64,000 nt of DNA from JBBIPZ01 sp037442505 [NCBI: Deltaproteobacteria bacterium] (GTDB taxonomy: Bacteria > CALINM01), in the NCBI GenBank assembly GCA_037442505.1, contig JBBIPZ010000006.1, positions 40,007 through 104,006 on the forward strand, given 5' to 3'. The first letter of the stretch is position 1; each line of letters opens with the position of its first letter. This document shows positions 25,969-33,888 of this stretch, in pieces. The notes under the pieces were generated by a model. It was not told the origin of the DNA, did no database searches, and saw only the letters and a program-made list of their open reading frames with translations. The translations under genes and the position numbers were made by a program.

Positions 25969-26627
25969 TCATTAAGCAATGATTCTAAAAAACCAAACAC
26001 TACTTTATTCAGATGATTATTAAAGTTGTAAACGTTTTGAGAAAATTCTTTTGTAAAATCAGTCGTGGAAGTGTCTGTAACAACTTTAAAAACAGCACAA
26101 CTAACGCTATTTATAATACACGTCTTTACAACGCCTGCCCCCTCCCAATCTGCTATAGTTATTCCAATTTTATGTAAAGAATCTTTTTTAGTTTCAGAAT
26201 CAGCATTTTGATCGGCAGAGCCAAGTACCGCTAAAGGTATATTGATGTTTTTTGCTATATTTACTAAGTCTGGTTCTATCCCCAAAATAGGCGTTTTTTC
26301 ACGTATACTTCTAAAATCGTATTCAACTAAGGTAGTAACAAAATAAACATCTTTAGGAAATACCTTTGGACAAACACCTCCTGCAGAACCAGCATTTATT
26401 ATTAAGTCAGGTTTATATATGTCGATTAAATGCTGTGTGCATGCAGCAGCACGAACCTTTCCTAATCCTGAAACAGCGAAAAAAAGCTCTAAATTTTTAT
26501 ATAATAATTTTGAACAAAAAAAAGGTTTTTGTGTTACTTCTTCAATATTTGATGTAAAACACTCTGTAAAGCCTTTATACTCCTTTTTAAGTGCAAATAT
26601 AATGCAAACTTTTTTATACTCTTTCAT
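25965..26627 (-). CDS. MTA/SAH nucleosidase-like protein (phosphorylase superfamily)
   Basis: A 220-residue member of the PNP/UDP family. Matching features are ALKKEYKG near residue 13, with a catalytic-type Glu; VSGLGKVRAAA near 53; INAGSAGGV near 77; and ADWEGAGV near 164, equivalent to the DMEGAA motif. The general-acid Asp is in VTDTSTTDF near 188. Members remove adenine from methylthioadenosine, S-adenosylhomocysteine, 5'-deoxyadenosine or futalosine. The radical-SAM gene directly upstream produces 5'-deoxyadenosine in many family members, so clearing that product is a reasonable inference. Futalosine hydrolase (MqnB) is the main alternative. It overlaps the radical-SAM gene by 14 bases. 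Confidence 0.8.
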   Translation of the reverse strand: MKEYKKVCIIFALKKEYKGFTECFTSNIEEVTQKPFFCSKLLYKNLELFFAVSGLGKVRAAACTQHLIDIYKPDLIINAGSAGGVCPKVFPKDVYFVTTLVEYDFRSIREKTPILGIEPDLVNIAKNINIPLAVLGSADQNADSETKKDSLHKIGITIADWEGAGVVKTCIINSVSCAVFKVVTDTSTTDFTKEFSQNVYNFNNHLNKVVFGFLESLLNE

Positions 26628-27642
26628 CCATTAACTCTTTTAATTTTTTTGTGTTCATCTCTAAAGAAAAAACGTCATACCAAACATCTTCGTTTTCCAT
26701 ACATAGATAAATTAAAACAGAGGGGGAAAAACTTTTTATCACATCAACCATTTTTTTATATATATGAACTCTACGTTTTCTAAAATAACGCTTTTTTCCG
26801 TCGAGTGCTCTAATAAATTCGTTATTAAATATCTTTGTATCAGGATAAAGCTCTGTGGCAATTTGTTTAAGTTCAGGCAAAAACCTTAAAGTCCCCAAAC
26901 TTATCCAGACTATATCATTATGTTGAATATTTTTGAAAATTTTTTCAATTGTTTTAGAGTATTCTTCCTCCCATCCATCATAATAAATAATTGGATCAAA
27001 GTGAAACGATACTCTATACCCACTTTGATTAATTTTTTTTGCAGCTATAATTCTTTCATCTATGCTTGCTGTATTTAATTCTTCCATACTGCTAACAGTA
27101 AAACTATTTAATGACCATGAAAAAACGATGTTTTTATATTTATTTGTGAAAAAAGGTTCTGGTATATAATTAGACTTTGTTTTCAACTCAAGCGTAATAT
27201 CTTGATTTTTCGAGAAAAAATCAAGCAGTGGTTCTAAATACAATCTTGTTTCCGGAATTGCAAAACTATCAGAAAACTCACCTGTTCCGATTCTTTTAAT
27301 ATTCTTTCCTTTAATACTATCCAACTCATCGAGCATATCGTCAATATTAACATATACTGTAATATTACGAGTTTTAAAATAGGCATTAAGAATGCAGTAT
27401 GTACATGAGAATGGACAATTTTCTACAGGCGCAAGAACATAATAACCGCAACAAACGTATTTTGGAGTTCCTGGGCATGGATTAAGAAACTTGCCTTTAT
27501 TAACCTTATAAATAATTTTTCTTACTCCATCATCGGGTATTTCTTTTTCATTATCAATAATTTTGTATTTAAAATTATTTATTTCTAGAAAATTTTTAGA
27601 ATATGGAACCGCATCTTTTAATACGTATATTTCATAATGCAT
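26614..27642 (-). CDS. SPL-family radical SAM protein (spore photoproduct lyase homologue)
   Basis: 342 residues. The radical-SAM cluster motif is CPFSCTYC (Cys76, Cys80, Cys83), preceded by GTPKYVCCGYYVLAP. GTGEFSDSFAI and ELKTKSNY, which follow, are found in spore photoproduct lyase relatives. The true enzyme repairs a thymine dimer in spore DNA. No other sporulation gene is in the window and the context is Gram-negative, so the substrate here is probably something else. The ATG has AAGGA upstream. It lies between the ParB-like and nucleosidase genes in one operon. Confidence 0.85.
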   Translation of the reverse strand: MHYEIYVLKDAVPYSKNFLEINNFKYKIIDNEKEIPDDGVRKIIYKVNKGKFLNPCPGTPKYVCCGYYVLAPVENCPFSCTYCILNAYFKTRNITVYVNIDDMLDELDSIKGKNIKRIGTGEFSDSFAIPETRLYLEPLLDFFSKNQDITLELKTKSNYIPEPFFTNKYKNIVFSWSLNSFTVSSMEELNTASIDERIIAAKKINQSGYRVSFHFDPIIYYDGWEEEYSKTIEKIFKNIQHNDIVWISLGTLRFLPELKQIATELYPDTKIFNNEFIRALDGKKRYFRKRRVHIYKKMVDVIKSFSPSVLIYLCMENEDVWYDVFSLEMNTKKLKELMDERV

Positions 27643-27662
27643 AAATAATTTTTTCCTTAATG

Positions 27663-28529
27663 TTAGATAACATTAAAAATTTGTTCCCAGACATCTTTCT
27701 TTTTTTCTAAATTTATATTTAAATCCTGCAGACATTTTTTTAGTTCATCTAAACTTTTAAAAAAAATCTCTATTTTCATGGTTTTTGTTTCAAAATAAGG
27801 TGTTTCGACCAGATGTATCTTTTTTGGAAGCGATAAACTGTTTTTTAATGTATTGTAAATCTCTAAAGTCTTTGTATATTCAGGCATGAGAGATTTTCTA
27901 ATTTTGTATAATATATCAACCTTTGTCAAAAGTCCGCTATCATTGGTTATCTCTGATAATATTTCTTTGAAGCTTTTTTTATTAACCTTTATTTCAGTTA
28001 TTAAATAATCAAACACTTCTTTCTGAAGGCTAATGCTTAGCTTATATGCTATTGTGAAATTCGCAAACTGAATAATCTCATCTTGATTTAAATAAAGGAG
28101 TTTCAAAGCAAGATCAGGAGACATTTTGTTTTCGTTGAGTTGCGTTAATACTATATCAGGCAAATTAAGAATTGGCAGATATTTGCTCAAATTATCTTCA
28201 TCAAAAAATTTTGCATCTTTTGAATCTTTGAGAAAATTTAATATTAGAAGTTTGTCGACAAATCTAAGATTAGCAACACCTTTGATAGATAAAACAAATT
28301 CTAAAAGTGCGTTCTTATTCTCAAAGACTATAGCTTTAATAAATTGACATTGCTCAAATTCATTTTTATTAAAAAAATAAAAAACAGGATAGTTATTGTA
28401 ACCATCAAAAAAAAAGATAGGGTAGGGCGGTGTAGGTTCAGAATTAAAAATTAATAAATAATCTTTTGAGAAAACGATTGAATTGAGAGCAATTTCTTTA
28501 AGTTGTATATCGTTCCAGAATGTTTTCAT
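27663..28529 (-). CDS. Diverged ParB-like protein
   Basis: 288 residues, with no confident named family. The N-terminal 80 residues have the pattern of a ParB/sulfiredoxin-type fold (TPPYPIFFFDGYNNYPVF, then IKAIVFEN) but lack the GERR motif. A following helical region, PILNLPDIVLTQLNENKMS then PDLALKLLYLN, closely resembles the ParB/Spo0J helix-turn-helix segment (LPEEVQELLREGKLS-type). The ATG at 28547 is in frame, but GAGGA sits upstream of the ATG at 28529, which I prefer. It overlaps the glycosyltransferase by 32 bases. DNA binding is plausible; a partition role is unlikely because there is no parA. The pairing with the SPL protein is the useful clue. Confidence 0.5.
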   Translation of the reverse strand: MKTFWNDIQLKEIALNSIVFSKDYLLIFNSEPTPPYPIFFFDGYNNYPVFYFFNKNEFEQCQFIKAIVFENKNALLEFVLSIKGVANLRFVDKLLILNFLKDSKDAKFFDEDNLSKYLPILNLPDIVLTQLNENKMSPDLALKLLYLNQDEIIQFANFTIAYKLSISLQKEVFDYLITEIKVNKKSFKEILSEITNDSGLLTKVDILYKIRKSLMPEYTKTLEIYNTLKNSLSLPKKIHLVETPYFETKTMKIEIFFKSLDELKKCLQDLNINLEKKKDVWEQIFNVI

Positions 28530-29325
28530 AAACTTTGGCTTCCTCATATTTTAATTTCTTTTTCAATCCTTTAATCATTATATAACACTTTTCTTGTAAT
28601 TTCTTTGTTATTAATCTCTTTTTAACTTCAGATACACAATTAGTGTCCAAAAGTTTTTTTAGACAATAAATTCTATATCTGTCAAGATAAGGAATGTTTT
28701 GAGATAACTGGTCGTAATGGCCTCCCCTTTTAATAACAAGTTTTTTATTTATCAGATAGATGTGTTCTTTTAATGAAATCCTCAGCCATAAGTCATAGTC
28801 TTCACAGGCTGGCATTCTTTCATCAAATCCACCAATTTCCTCAAATAGTTTTTTCTCAAGCATAACTGCTGAAGGTGAAACAACACACAAATCTAATGAA
28901 CGTTCAAAAACATCCCCTGAAGGTTTTTTATGTTTATTCATAGGATTTACTTTTTTGCCATTTCTAATCCAATATTCATCTGTCTGGCATATACTTATCT
29001 GATTTTCTATTAAAAATTGATACTGAATTTTCAATTTATTTTTTAACCATAAATCATCTGAGTCTAAAAATGCAATATATCTACCATTTGCAGCCTTAAC
29101 AGCCCTGTTTCTTGCATAAGATGGCCCTTTATTTTCTTTAGAATATATGTAATTAATAGGGTAGTATTGTTGCATTTGTCTAATAAGTCCATATGTGTTG
29201 TCTGTTGAGCCATCGTCATAAACTATCACTTCAAAGTTTTTAAATGTTTGGTTAAAGACTGACAATAGCGCTTCTTTCAAAAAATTCTTTCTATTGAATG
29301 TGGGAATAATTACTGAAATTTTCAT
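28498..29325 (-). CDS. Glycosyltransferase family 2
   Basis: 275 residues with the GT-A fold. VIIPTFNRKNFLKEALLS opens the protein. VIVYDDGSTDNT near residue 33 binds the nucleotide, and AFLDSDDLWL near 86 carries the DxD metal motif. GGFDERMPACEDYDLWLRI near 168 is the acceptor-side ED motif. It probably adds a sugar to cell-surface polysaccharide or LPS; specificity cannot be read. It leads the minus-strand unit with the ParB-like, SPL and nucleosidase genes. A perfect TATAAT lies seven bases before its ATG, with no ribosome site. Confidence 0.88.
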   Translation of the reverse strand: MKISVIIPTFNRKNFLKEALLSVFNQTFKNFEVIVYDDGSTDNTYGLIRQMQQYYPINYIYSKENKGPSYARNRAVKAANGRYIAFLDSDDLWLKNKLKIQYQFLIENQISICQTDEYWIRNGKKVNPMNKHKKPSGDVFERSLDLCVVSPSAVMLEKKLFEEIGGFDERMPACEDYDLWLRISLKEHIYLINKKLVIKRGGHYDQLSQNIPYLDRYRIYCLKKLLDTNCVSEVKKRLITKKLQEKCYIMIKGLKKKLKYEEAKVYENILERYTT

Positions 29326-29332
29326 ATATCTT

Positions 29333-29338
29333 ATTATA
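29333..29338 (-). promoter_or_regulatory. -10 box of the glycosyltransferase unit, leaderless geometry
   Basis: On the minus strand a perfect TATAAT (29338-29333) is followed after seven bases by the ATG at 29325. The -35 region is T-rich without a good match. Confidence 0.5.
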
Positions 29339-29382
29339 AAACCATCTAACCTTCTTAAAAAAGAGAAAATTTAGCCGTCAGT

Positions 29383-29410
29383 TTGCACGAATTTATATAG
29401 TTGTTATAAT
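29383..29410 (+). promoter_or_regulatory. Promoter of the metallo-hydrolase gene
   Basis: TTGCAC (29383-29388) and perfect TATAAT (29405-29410) have a 16-base spacer. The first in-frame ATG is at 29417, six bases beyond the -10 box. Confidence 0.6.
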
Positions 29411-29416
29411 TGAATT

Positions 29417-30139
29417 ATGAAAATTAAGTTTCTAAATTTGAATTTTATGAACACGTTTTGTATATCATTATTTTTCATTTTTTATGTTCTTATTTCAAAA
29501 ATTGAAGGAATGGAGGCAGATAAAATGAAAAATATACACTGGTTAGGACACGATACTTTCAAAATAAATGGCGAAAAAACAATTTACACAGATCCTTACA
29601 ACATAAAACATACTGACACTGCTGATATAATATTAATAACTCATGAACATTTTGACCATTGTTCTCCCGTAGATGTAAAAAAACTTCAAGGGCAAAATAC
29701 AGTTATTATAGCCACAGAAGATTGTTCTTTAAAGTTGAGAGGTGCAATTAAAACAATAAAGCCTTTTGACAAAATTTCTGTTAATGGTATTGAAATAGAA
29801 GCGGTTCCTGCCTACAACATAAATAAAACATTTCATCCAAAAACAAAAGGCTGGGTTGGGTATATATTTAAAATTAATGGTCAAAGAATATATCACGCCG
29901 GGGATACTGATTATATTCTGGAAATGAAAAACTTTAGTGATATAGATGTAGCCTTGTTGCCAGTTTCTGGAACGTACGTTATGACTGCTGAAGAAGCTGC
30001 AAAAGCCGCCTTAGAAATTAGACCGAAAGTTGCAATACCAATGCATTATGGATCTATTGTTGGCTCAATAAATGACGCACAAAAATTTGAAGAGTTGCTT
30101 AGAAATAAGATTAAAACAATTATTTTAATGCAGGAATAA
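29417..30139 (+). CDS. UPF0173-type metal-dependent hydrolase (MBL fold), two possible starts
   Basis: A metallo-beta-lactamase-fold protein with WLGHDTFKING, THEHFDHCSPVD, HAGDTDY and MHYGS, typical of UPF0173/UlaG-like hydrolases. Two starts compete. The ATG at 29417 lies on the promoter's expected initiation point and adds a 36-residue hydrophobic leader resembling a signal peptide or membrane anchor (240 residues total). The ATG at 29525 has GGAGG eight bases upstream and gives a 204-residue cytoplasmic protein that begins where the family normally begins. Both may be used. The substrate is unknown. It stands alone between the divergent glycosyltransferase and the convergent pseudogene. 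Confidence 0.8.
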   Translation: MKIKFLNLNFMNTFCISLFFIFYVLISKIEGMEADKMKNIHWLGHDTFKINGEKTIYTDPYNIKHTDTADIILITHEHFDHCSPVDVKKLQGQNTVIIATEDCSLKLRGAIKTIKPFDKISVNGIEIEAVPAYNINKTFHPKTKGWVGYIFKINGQRIYHAGDTDYILEMKNFSDIDVALLPVSGTYVMTAEEAAKAALEIRPKVAIPMHYGSIVGSINDAQKFEELLRNKIKTIILMQE

Positions 30140-30154
30140 TGTTTAATTAATAGT

Positions 30155-30666
30155 TTATCTAACAAAAAATAAAATCAAGTTTAAGGCAATTCTATGAATA
30201 GTTTTCCAATCTGGAGTTAACCAGAATTTACGAATTTTAACCAATAAAAACAAGTTTTTATCTTCATTTAAATAGATTGATGAGTTGTTATTTAATAATA
30301 CTGGTTTATAACAACTTGATATTATTGCCTTTTCTATTAAATTCCGGATAATATCTGTTAAACAATCATTATTTTTTAAGAATATAAAATGTTCAGATGG
30401 TATTGTATTAACAATATTTGGCAGGTCATTTGGTTGGTAAATTTGACCTATCAAGCTTTTATCAAAAAGCTCTCTTTCATCTACAACAGAAAATAGAAGT
30501 GTCCTTTTTAAAGGTTTAGAACAACTTATATTTGTAAAACCTTCAGTGTAATGTTTAGTATCTGATAGCTTCTAAGTTTTTGATTAATTTGACATGCTGA
30601 AATTAGTATAAAAAGTATAACAGAAATGATAAAACACTTAATGAATTTGCGTTTAGTCAAGGTCAT
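30155..30666 (-). pseudogene. Frameshifted lipoprotein gene (YajG-like)
   Basis: An ATG at 30666 opens a lipoprotein signal peptide, MTLTKRKFIKCFIISVILFI followed by LISAC, ending the frame at a TAA about 135 bases later. A different frame, open from about 30570 to the TAA at 30155, continues with HYTEGFTNISC, LLFSVVDERE and IIRNLIEKAIISSCYKP. Together they make one lipoprotein of about 165 residues; the internal VVDER segment and late amphipathic helix recall YajG-like lipoproteins. A one-base deletion (or two-base insertion) near 30530-30575 would explain the break. It could be a true pseudogene or a sequencing error in AT-rich DNA. The downstream part alone has a TTG at 30454, but no ribosome site was seen. 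Confidence 0.65.
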
Positions 30667-30738
30667 AATAATTCCAAGTTAAATATAAAATAGAAAGAAA
30701 ATGAAATAAAGCATATAGGCAATACCAATCAAACCATA

Positions 30739-30775
30739 ATATTATGTAAACCTTTTAAAAAAGTTTACATAATAT
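30739..30775. terminator. Long hairpin downstream of rlmB
   Basis: A perfect 13-bp inverted repeat (ATATTATGTAAAC at 30739-30751 and its complement at 30763-30775) encloses an AT-only core that can pair further. It lies 30 bases after the rlmB stop, at the end of a six-gene minus-strand run, so termination is the likeliest role. No clear T tract follows it on the minus strand. Confidence 0.55.
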
Positions 30776-30804
30776 AGATTATGCGTTTATATAATTTGTT
30801 TAAT

Positions 30805-31497
30805 TTATACTTCCTTCAATCTCTCCTGTAAAAATCTCTGATAAAAGACGATTGCGGAGCAAGATGAAACGTTTAATGAAGAAGCTGCTGACACCATCTC
30901 TACAGATATTATAAAGTCACATCGTTTTTTTGTTAAAGATGATATGCCTTTGCCTTCACTACCTAAAACGATAACACTCTTTTTGTCAAATGATACTTCA
31001 GACAATTTTGTAGGACCATTTGCCTCAAAACCATACACCCAAAAACCAAAATCTTTAAGTTCTGATATAGCCTGATTGATGTTTGTTACCTTGGAAATTG
31101 ATAAAATAGCTGCAGCACCAGCTGATGCCTTAATTGCAGCCGAAGTTATTTCACAAGCTCTTTCTTTTGGAATAATCACAGCATCAATATTAAAAGCCAA
31201 TGCGTTTCGCAAAATAGCCCCGAGGTTTCTGGGGTCCTCAATATGGTCAAGGATACATACTGTATTATATCTTTCTGGCTGAAATTCAGAATAAGGAAAA
31301 AACTCTAATTCTGCACATATACCTTGATGGTCATTAGTTTTAGAAATCACAGAGATATCTTTACCTGGTATCTTTTGAATCTTAATATTTAAGTCAATTT
31401 TCTCAAGATTAATGTTCTGAGATATATACAACTTTTTTATTAATTTAGGCTTATACTTTAAAAAAGATAAAACAGGATGAATACCGTATATAATCAC
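30805..31497 (-). CDS. rlmB: SpoU-class 2'-O-ribose rRNA/tRNA methyltransferase (RlmB/TrmH)
   Basis: 230 residues with the trefoil-knot SPOUT domain. ILDHIEDPRNLGAILRNAL near residue 87 contains motif 1 (N and R of NxGAIxR); VLGSEGKGIS near 177 is motif 2; SAASSLNVSSCSAIVFY near 203 is motif 3. A short N-terminal L30e-like substrate-binding segment (IYGIHPVLSFL) fits RlmB, which methylates 23S rRNA G2251 in E. coli. The start is GTG at 31497, overlapping the pyrF stop in a GTGA arrangement. It ends the operon. Confidence 0.9.
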   Translation of the reverse strand: MIIYGIHPVLSFLKYKPKLIKKLYISQNINLEKIDLNIKIQKIPGKDISVISKTNDHQGICAELEFFPYSEFQPERYNTVCILDHIEDPRNLGAILRNALAFNIDAVIIPKERACEITSAAIKASAGAAAILSISKVTNINQAISELKDFGFWVYGFEANGPTKLSEVSFDKKSVIVLGSEGKGISSLTKKRCDFIISVEMVSAASSLNVSSCSAIVFYQRFLQERLKEV

Positions 31498-32180
31498 AAC
31501 CGCCTCAATCTATCGAAAAAAGATGATGGTTTGGCAAGCTCTAAGATAGGTCTACCAACAACAATGTAGTTAGCACCTTTTTCTATAGCTTCTTGTGGTG
31601 TCATCGTTCTTTTTTGATCATCACTACCTTTTGAAAACCTTATTCCAGGCGTAACTATTAAAAAATCATCTCCACATATACGTCTAATTTTTTCTATTTC
31701 GTGTGGCGACGAAATAACACCATCTATGCCTGCATTTTTGCCAAAATTAGCTAAATAAGGAACAAGACTTTCGACTGATTGGTTAAAATTTAAATTTTTT
31801 AGTGAATTATCATCCATACTTGTCAAAACTGTTACACCTAAAATTTTAGGGCCATTTAGCCGTTTTGATATAGTAGAGGCTCTTTTTAACATCTCTTCAC
31901 CGCCCCAGATATGAACTGTAAGCATGTGAACATTCAGTTTTGCTGCAGATTCTACGGCTTTTTCCACTGTGTTAGGTATATCATGTAGCTTTATATCGAG
32001 AAAAACTTTATAGCCTTTGTCTTGAACTCTTTTAACAATATCATGACCAAAATATATAAATGTTTGAAAACCGATTTTTACAATATCGATAAAGTCCCTT
32101 AAATCTTCTAACAAATATTCGATCTTTGCTTCATCAATAGTATCAAGGGCAAGGATAATCTTATTAAATTTTTTTTGCAT
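31494..32180 (-). CDS. pyrF: Orotidine 5'-phosphate decarboxylase
   Basis: 228 residues. The catalytic charged network lies in FLDIKLHDIPNTV near residue 60, and the phosphate site in TPGIRF near 183 and VVGRPI near 212. It converts OMP to UMP. The other pyrimidine genes of the window, pyrD and pyrK, are 30 kb away. It overlaps proS by 17 bases and rlmB by four. Confidence 0.96.
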   Translation of the reverse strand: MQKKFNKIILALDTIDEAKIEYLLEDLRDFIDIVKIGFQTFIYFGHDIVKRVQDKGYKVFLDIKLHDIPNTVEKAVESAAKLNVHMLTVHIWGGEEMLKRASTISKRLNGPKILGVTVLTSMDDNSLKNLNFNQSVESLVPYLANFGKNAGIDGVISSPHEIEKIRRICGDDFLIVTPGIRFSKGSDDQKRTMTPQEAIEKGANYIVVGRPILELAKPSSFFDRLRRL

Positions 32181-33888
32181 TTTTAATCTCGTTCGTTATA
32201 AAATTTAAAATGCCTTCATAATCAAGCAGATATTTTTCTTTGTTTTTTCTTATAATCAGTTCAAATTTACCTTCTTTTTTAAATGTATTGCCAACATTAA
32301 TCCTATATGGTACTCCAATTAAATCAGCATCTTTAAATTTGACACCAGGTCTTTCATCACGATCGTCAAATAATACATCAATATCCAATAGTTTAATATC
32401 ATTGTAAAGTTTGGCTGAAATATCTTTAATTTCATTATCATTTATGTTTGTTGGAACTATAATTATTGAAAAAGGAGCTATTGGAAGTGGAAAGATTATC
32501 CCATCATCATCATGATTTTGTTCAATTGCTGCTGCCACAGTTCTTGTTACACCAATTCCATAACATCCCATAATCATATAGTTTTCATTGCCTTTTTCGT
32601 CTAAATAAACCGCATTCATAGCTTTGCTGTATTTTGTACCCAACTTAAAGATATGCCCTACTTCAATACCTCTTTTACTATATAACCTGCCTTTTTCACA
32701 ACGTGGACAAACGTCCCCATCTTTTGCCTCAGAGATATCTGCAAATTCTGAAACTTCTATATCCCTGCCAAAATTTGCATTAATGAGGTGATAATCTACT
32801 TCGTTTGCACCAGTAACAAAGTTTTTTAAACCCAATAATGATATATCTGCGATTACTCTAATATTGCTAACACCATAAGGTCCCATATAACCAACTGGAA
32901 GTTTAAGCTGATAATTGATTTCTTCATCGGTAGCCAATCTTATTTCATTAGCTTTCAAATGATTTTTTACTTTAATTTCGTTTGCTTCTCTATCTCCTCT
33001 AACCAATACCATGTGTAATACAGAATCAACTAAATAGACTAACGTTTTGACTGTCTTTTCTTTGGGGAGATTTAAAAAGTTTGATACTTCATCAATACTT
33101 TTTTTATTAGGGGTAGTAACCTTTTCTAAACTTTTTTCAGGCTCATCTATATTTGATAAAGCAACTTGTTTACTGACCTCAGTTTTTTCTCTGTTTGCAG
33201 CATATTTACAACTATCACACAGGAAAATAAGGTCTTCACCACTATCAGCGATCACCATAAATTCATGAGAAAAATTTCCACCAATATTACCAGTATCTGC
33301 TTCAACAGCTCTATAATTAAGCCCACAACGTTCAAAGATTCTACAATAAGCCTCATACATTTTCATATACGTTGTTTCAGCACCCTTTTCATCCACATCA
33401 AAACTATATCCATCTTTCATCGAAAATTCTCGCGCACGCATCACGCCAAATCTCGGGCGTATTTCATCTCTAAACTTGGTTTGAATTTGATAAAGATTTA
33501 AAGGCAACTCTCTATAAGAACGCACATTGTTTTTTACTAAATCTGTTATAACTTCTTCGTGCGTTGGTCCATAGCAGAAATCTCTCCCTGCCCTGTCTTG
33601 AAACCTTAACAATTCCTTACCATAAAAACTCCATCTGCCACTTTCTTCCCAAAGTTCTTTAGGTTGTACAGATGGCATTAAAACCTCTAAAGCACCTGCT
33701 CTTTCCATCTCCTCCCTTATTATCTTTTCGACCTTTTTAACCGCTTTAAGGCCATAAGGTAAAAATGTGTATATTCCACTTGCCAATTTTCTTATCATGC
33801 CTGCCCTGACCATCAGTTTATGACTAATAATCTCAGCATCTGCAGGATTTTCTTTTAAAGTAGGCAAAAAATACTCGGTAAATTTCAT
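32164..33888 (-). CDS. proS: Prolyl-tRNA synthetase
   Basis: 574 residues of class II synthetase, bacterial (ProS1) type. Motif 2 is FRDEIRPRFGVMRAREFSMKD (about 137-157), and motif 3 includes MGCYGIGVTRTVAAA near 430. The inserted editing (YbaK-like) domain lies between them, about 225-385, and includes VLVRGDREANEIKVKNHL. An anticodon-binding domain covers the last 110 residues. The ATG overlaps the ispG stop by four bases. Confidence 0.97.
   Translation of the reverse strand: MKFTEYFLPTLKENPADAEIISHKLMVRAGMIRKLASGIYTFLPYGLKAVKKVEKIIREEMERAGALEVLMPSVQPKELWEESGRWSFYGKELLRFQDRAGRDFCYGPTHEEVITDLVKNNVRSYRELPLNLYQIQTKFRDEIRPRFGVMRAREFSMKDGYSFDVDEKGAETTYMKMYEAYCRIFERCGLNYRAVEADTGNIGGNFSHEFMVIADSGEDLIFLCDSCKYAANREKTEVSKQVALSNIDEPEKSLEKVTTPNKKSIDEVSNFLNLPKEKTVKTLVYLVDSVLHMVLVRGDREANEIKVKNHLKANEIRLATDEEINYQLKLPVGYMGPYGVSNIRVIADISLLGLKNFVTGANEVDYHLINANFGRDIEVSEFADISEAKDGDVCPRCEKGRLYSKRGIEVGHIFKLGTKYSKAMNAVYLDEKGNENYMIMGCYGIGVTRTVAAAIEQNHDDDGIIFPLPIAPFSIIIVPTNINDNEIKDISAKLYNDIKLLDIDVLFDDRDERPGVKFKDADLIGVPYRINVGNTFKKEGKFELIIRKNKEKYLLDYEGILNFITNEIKNAKKI

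Noticed and set aside
25965-26627. Firm naming of the nucleosidase as MqnB (futalosine hydrolase)
   Set aside because: No other menaquinone gene is nearby, and motifs fit MTA/SAH/5'-deoxyadenosine nucleosidases equally well; left general.
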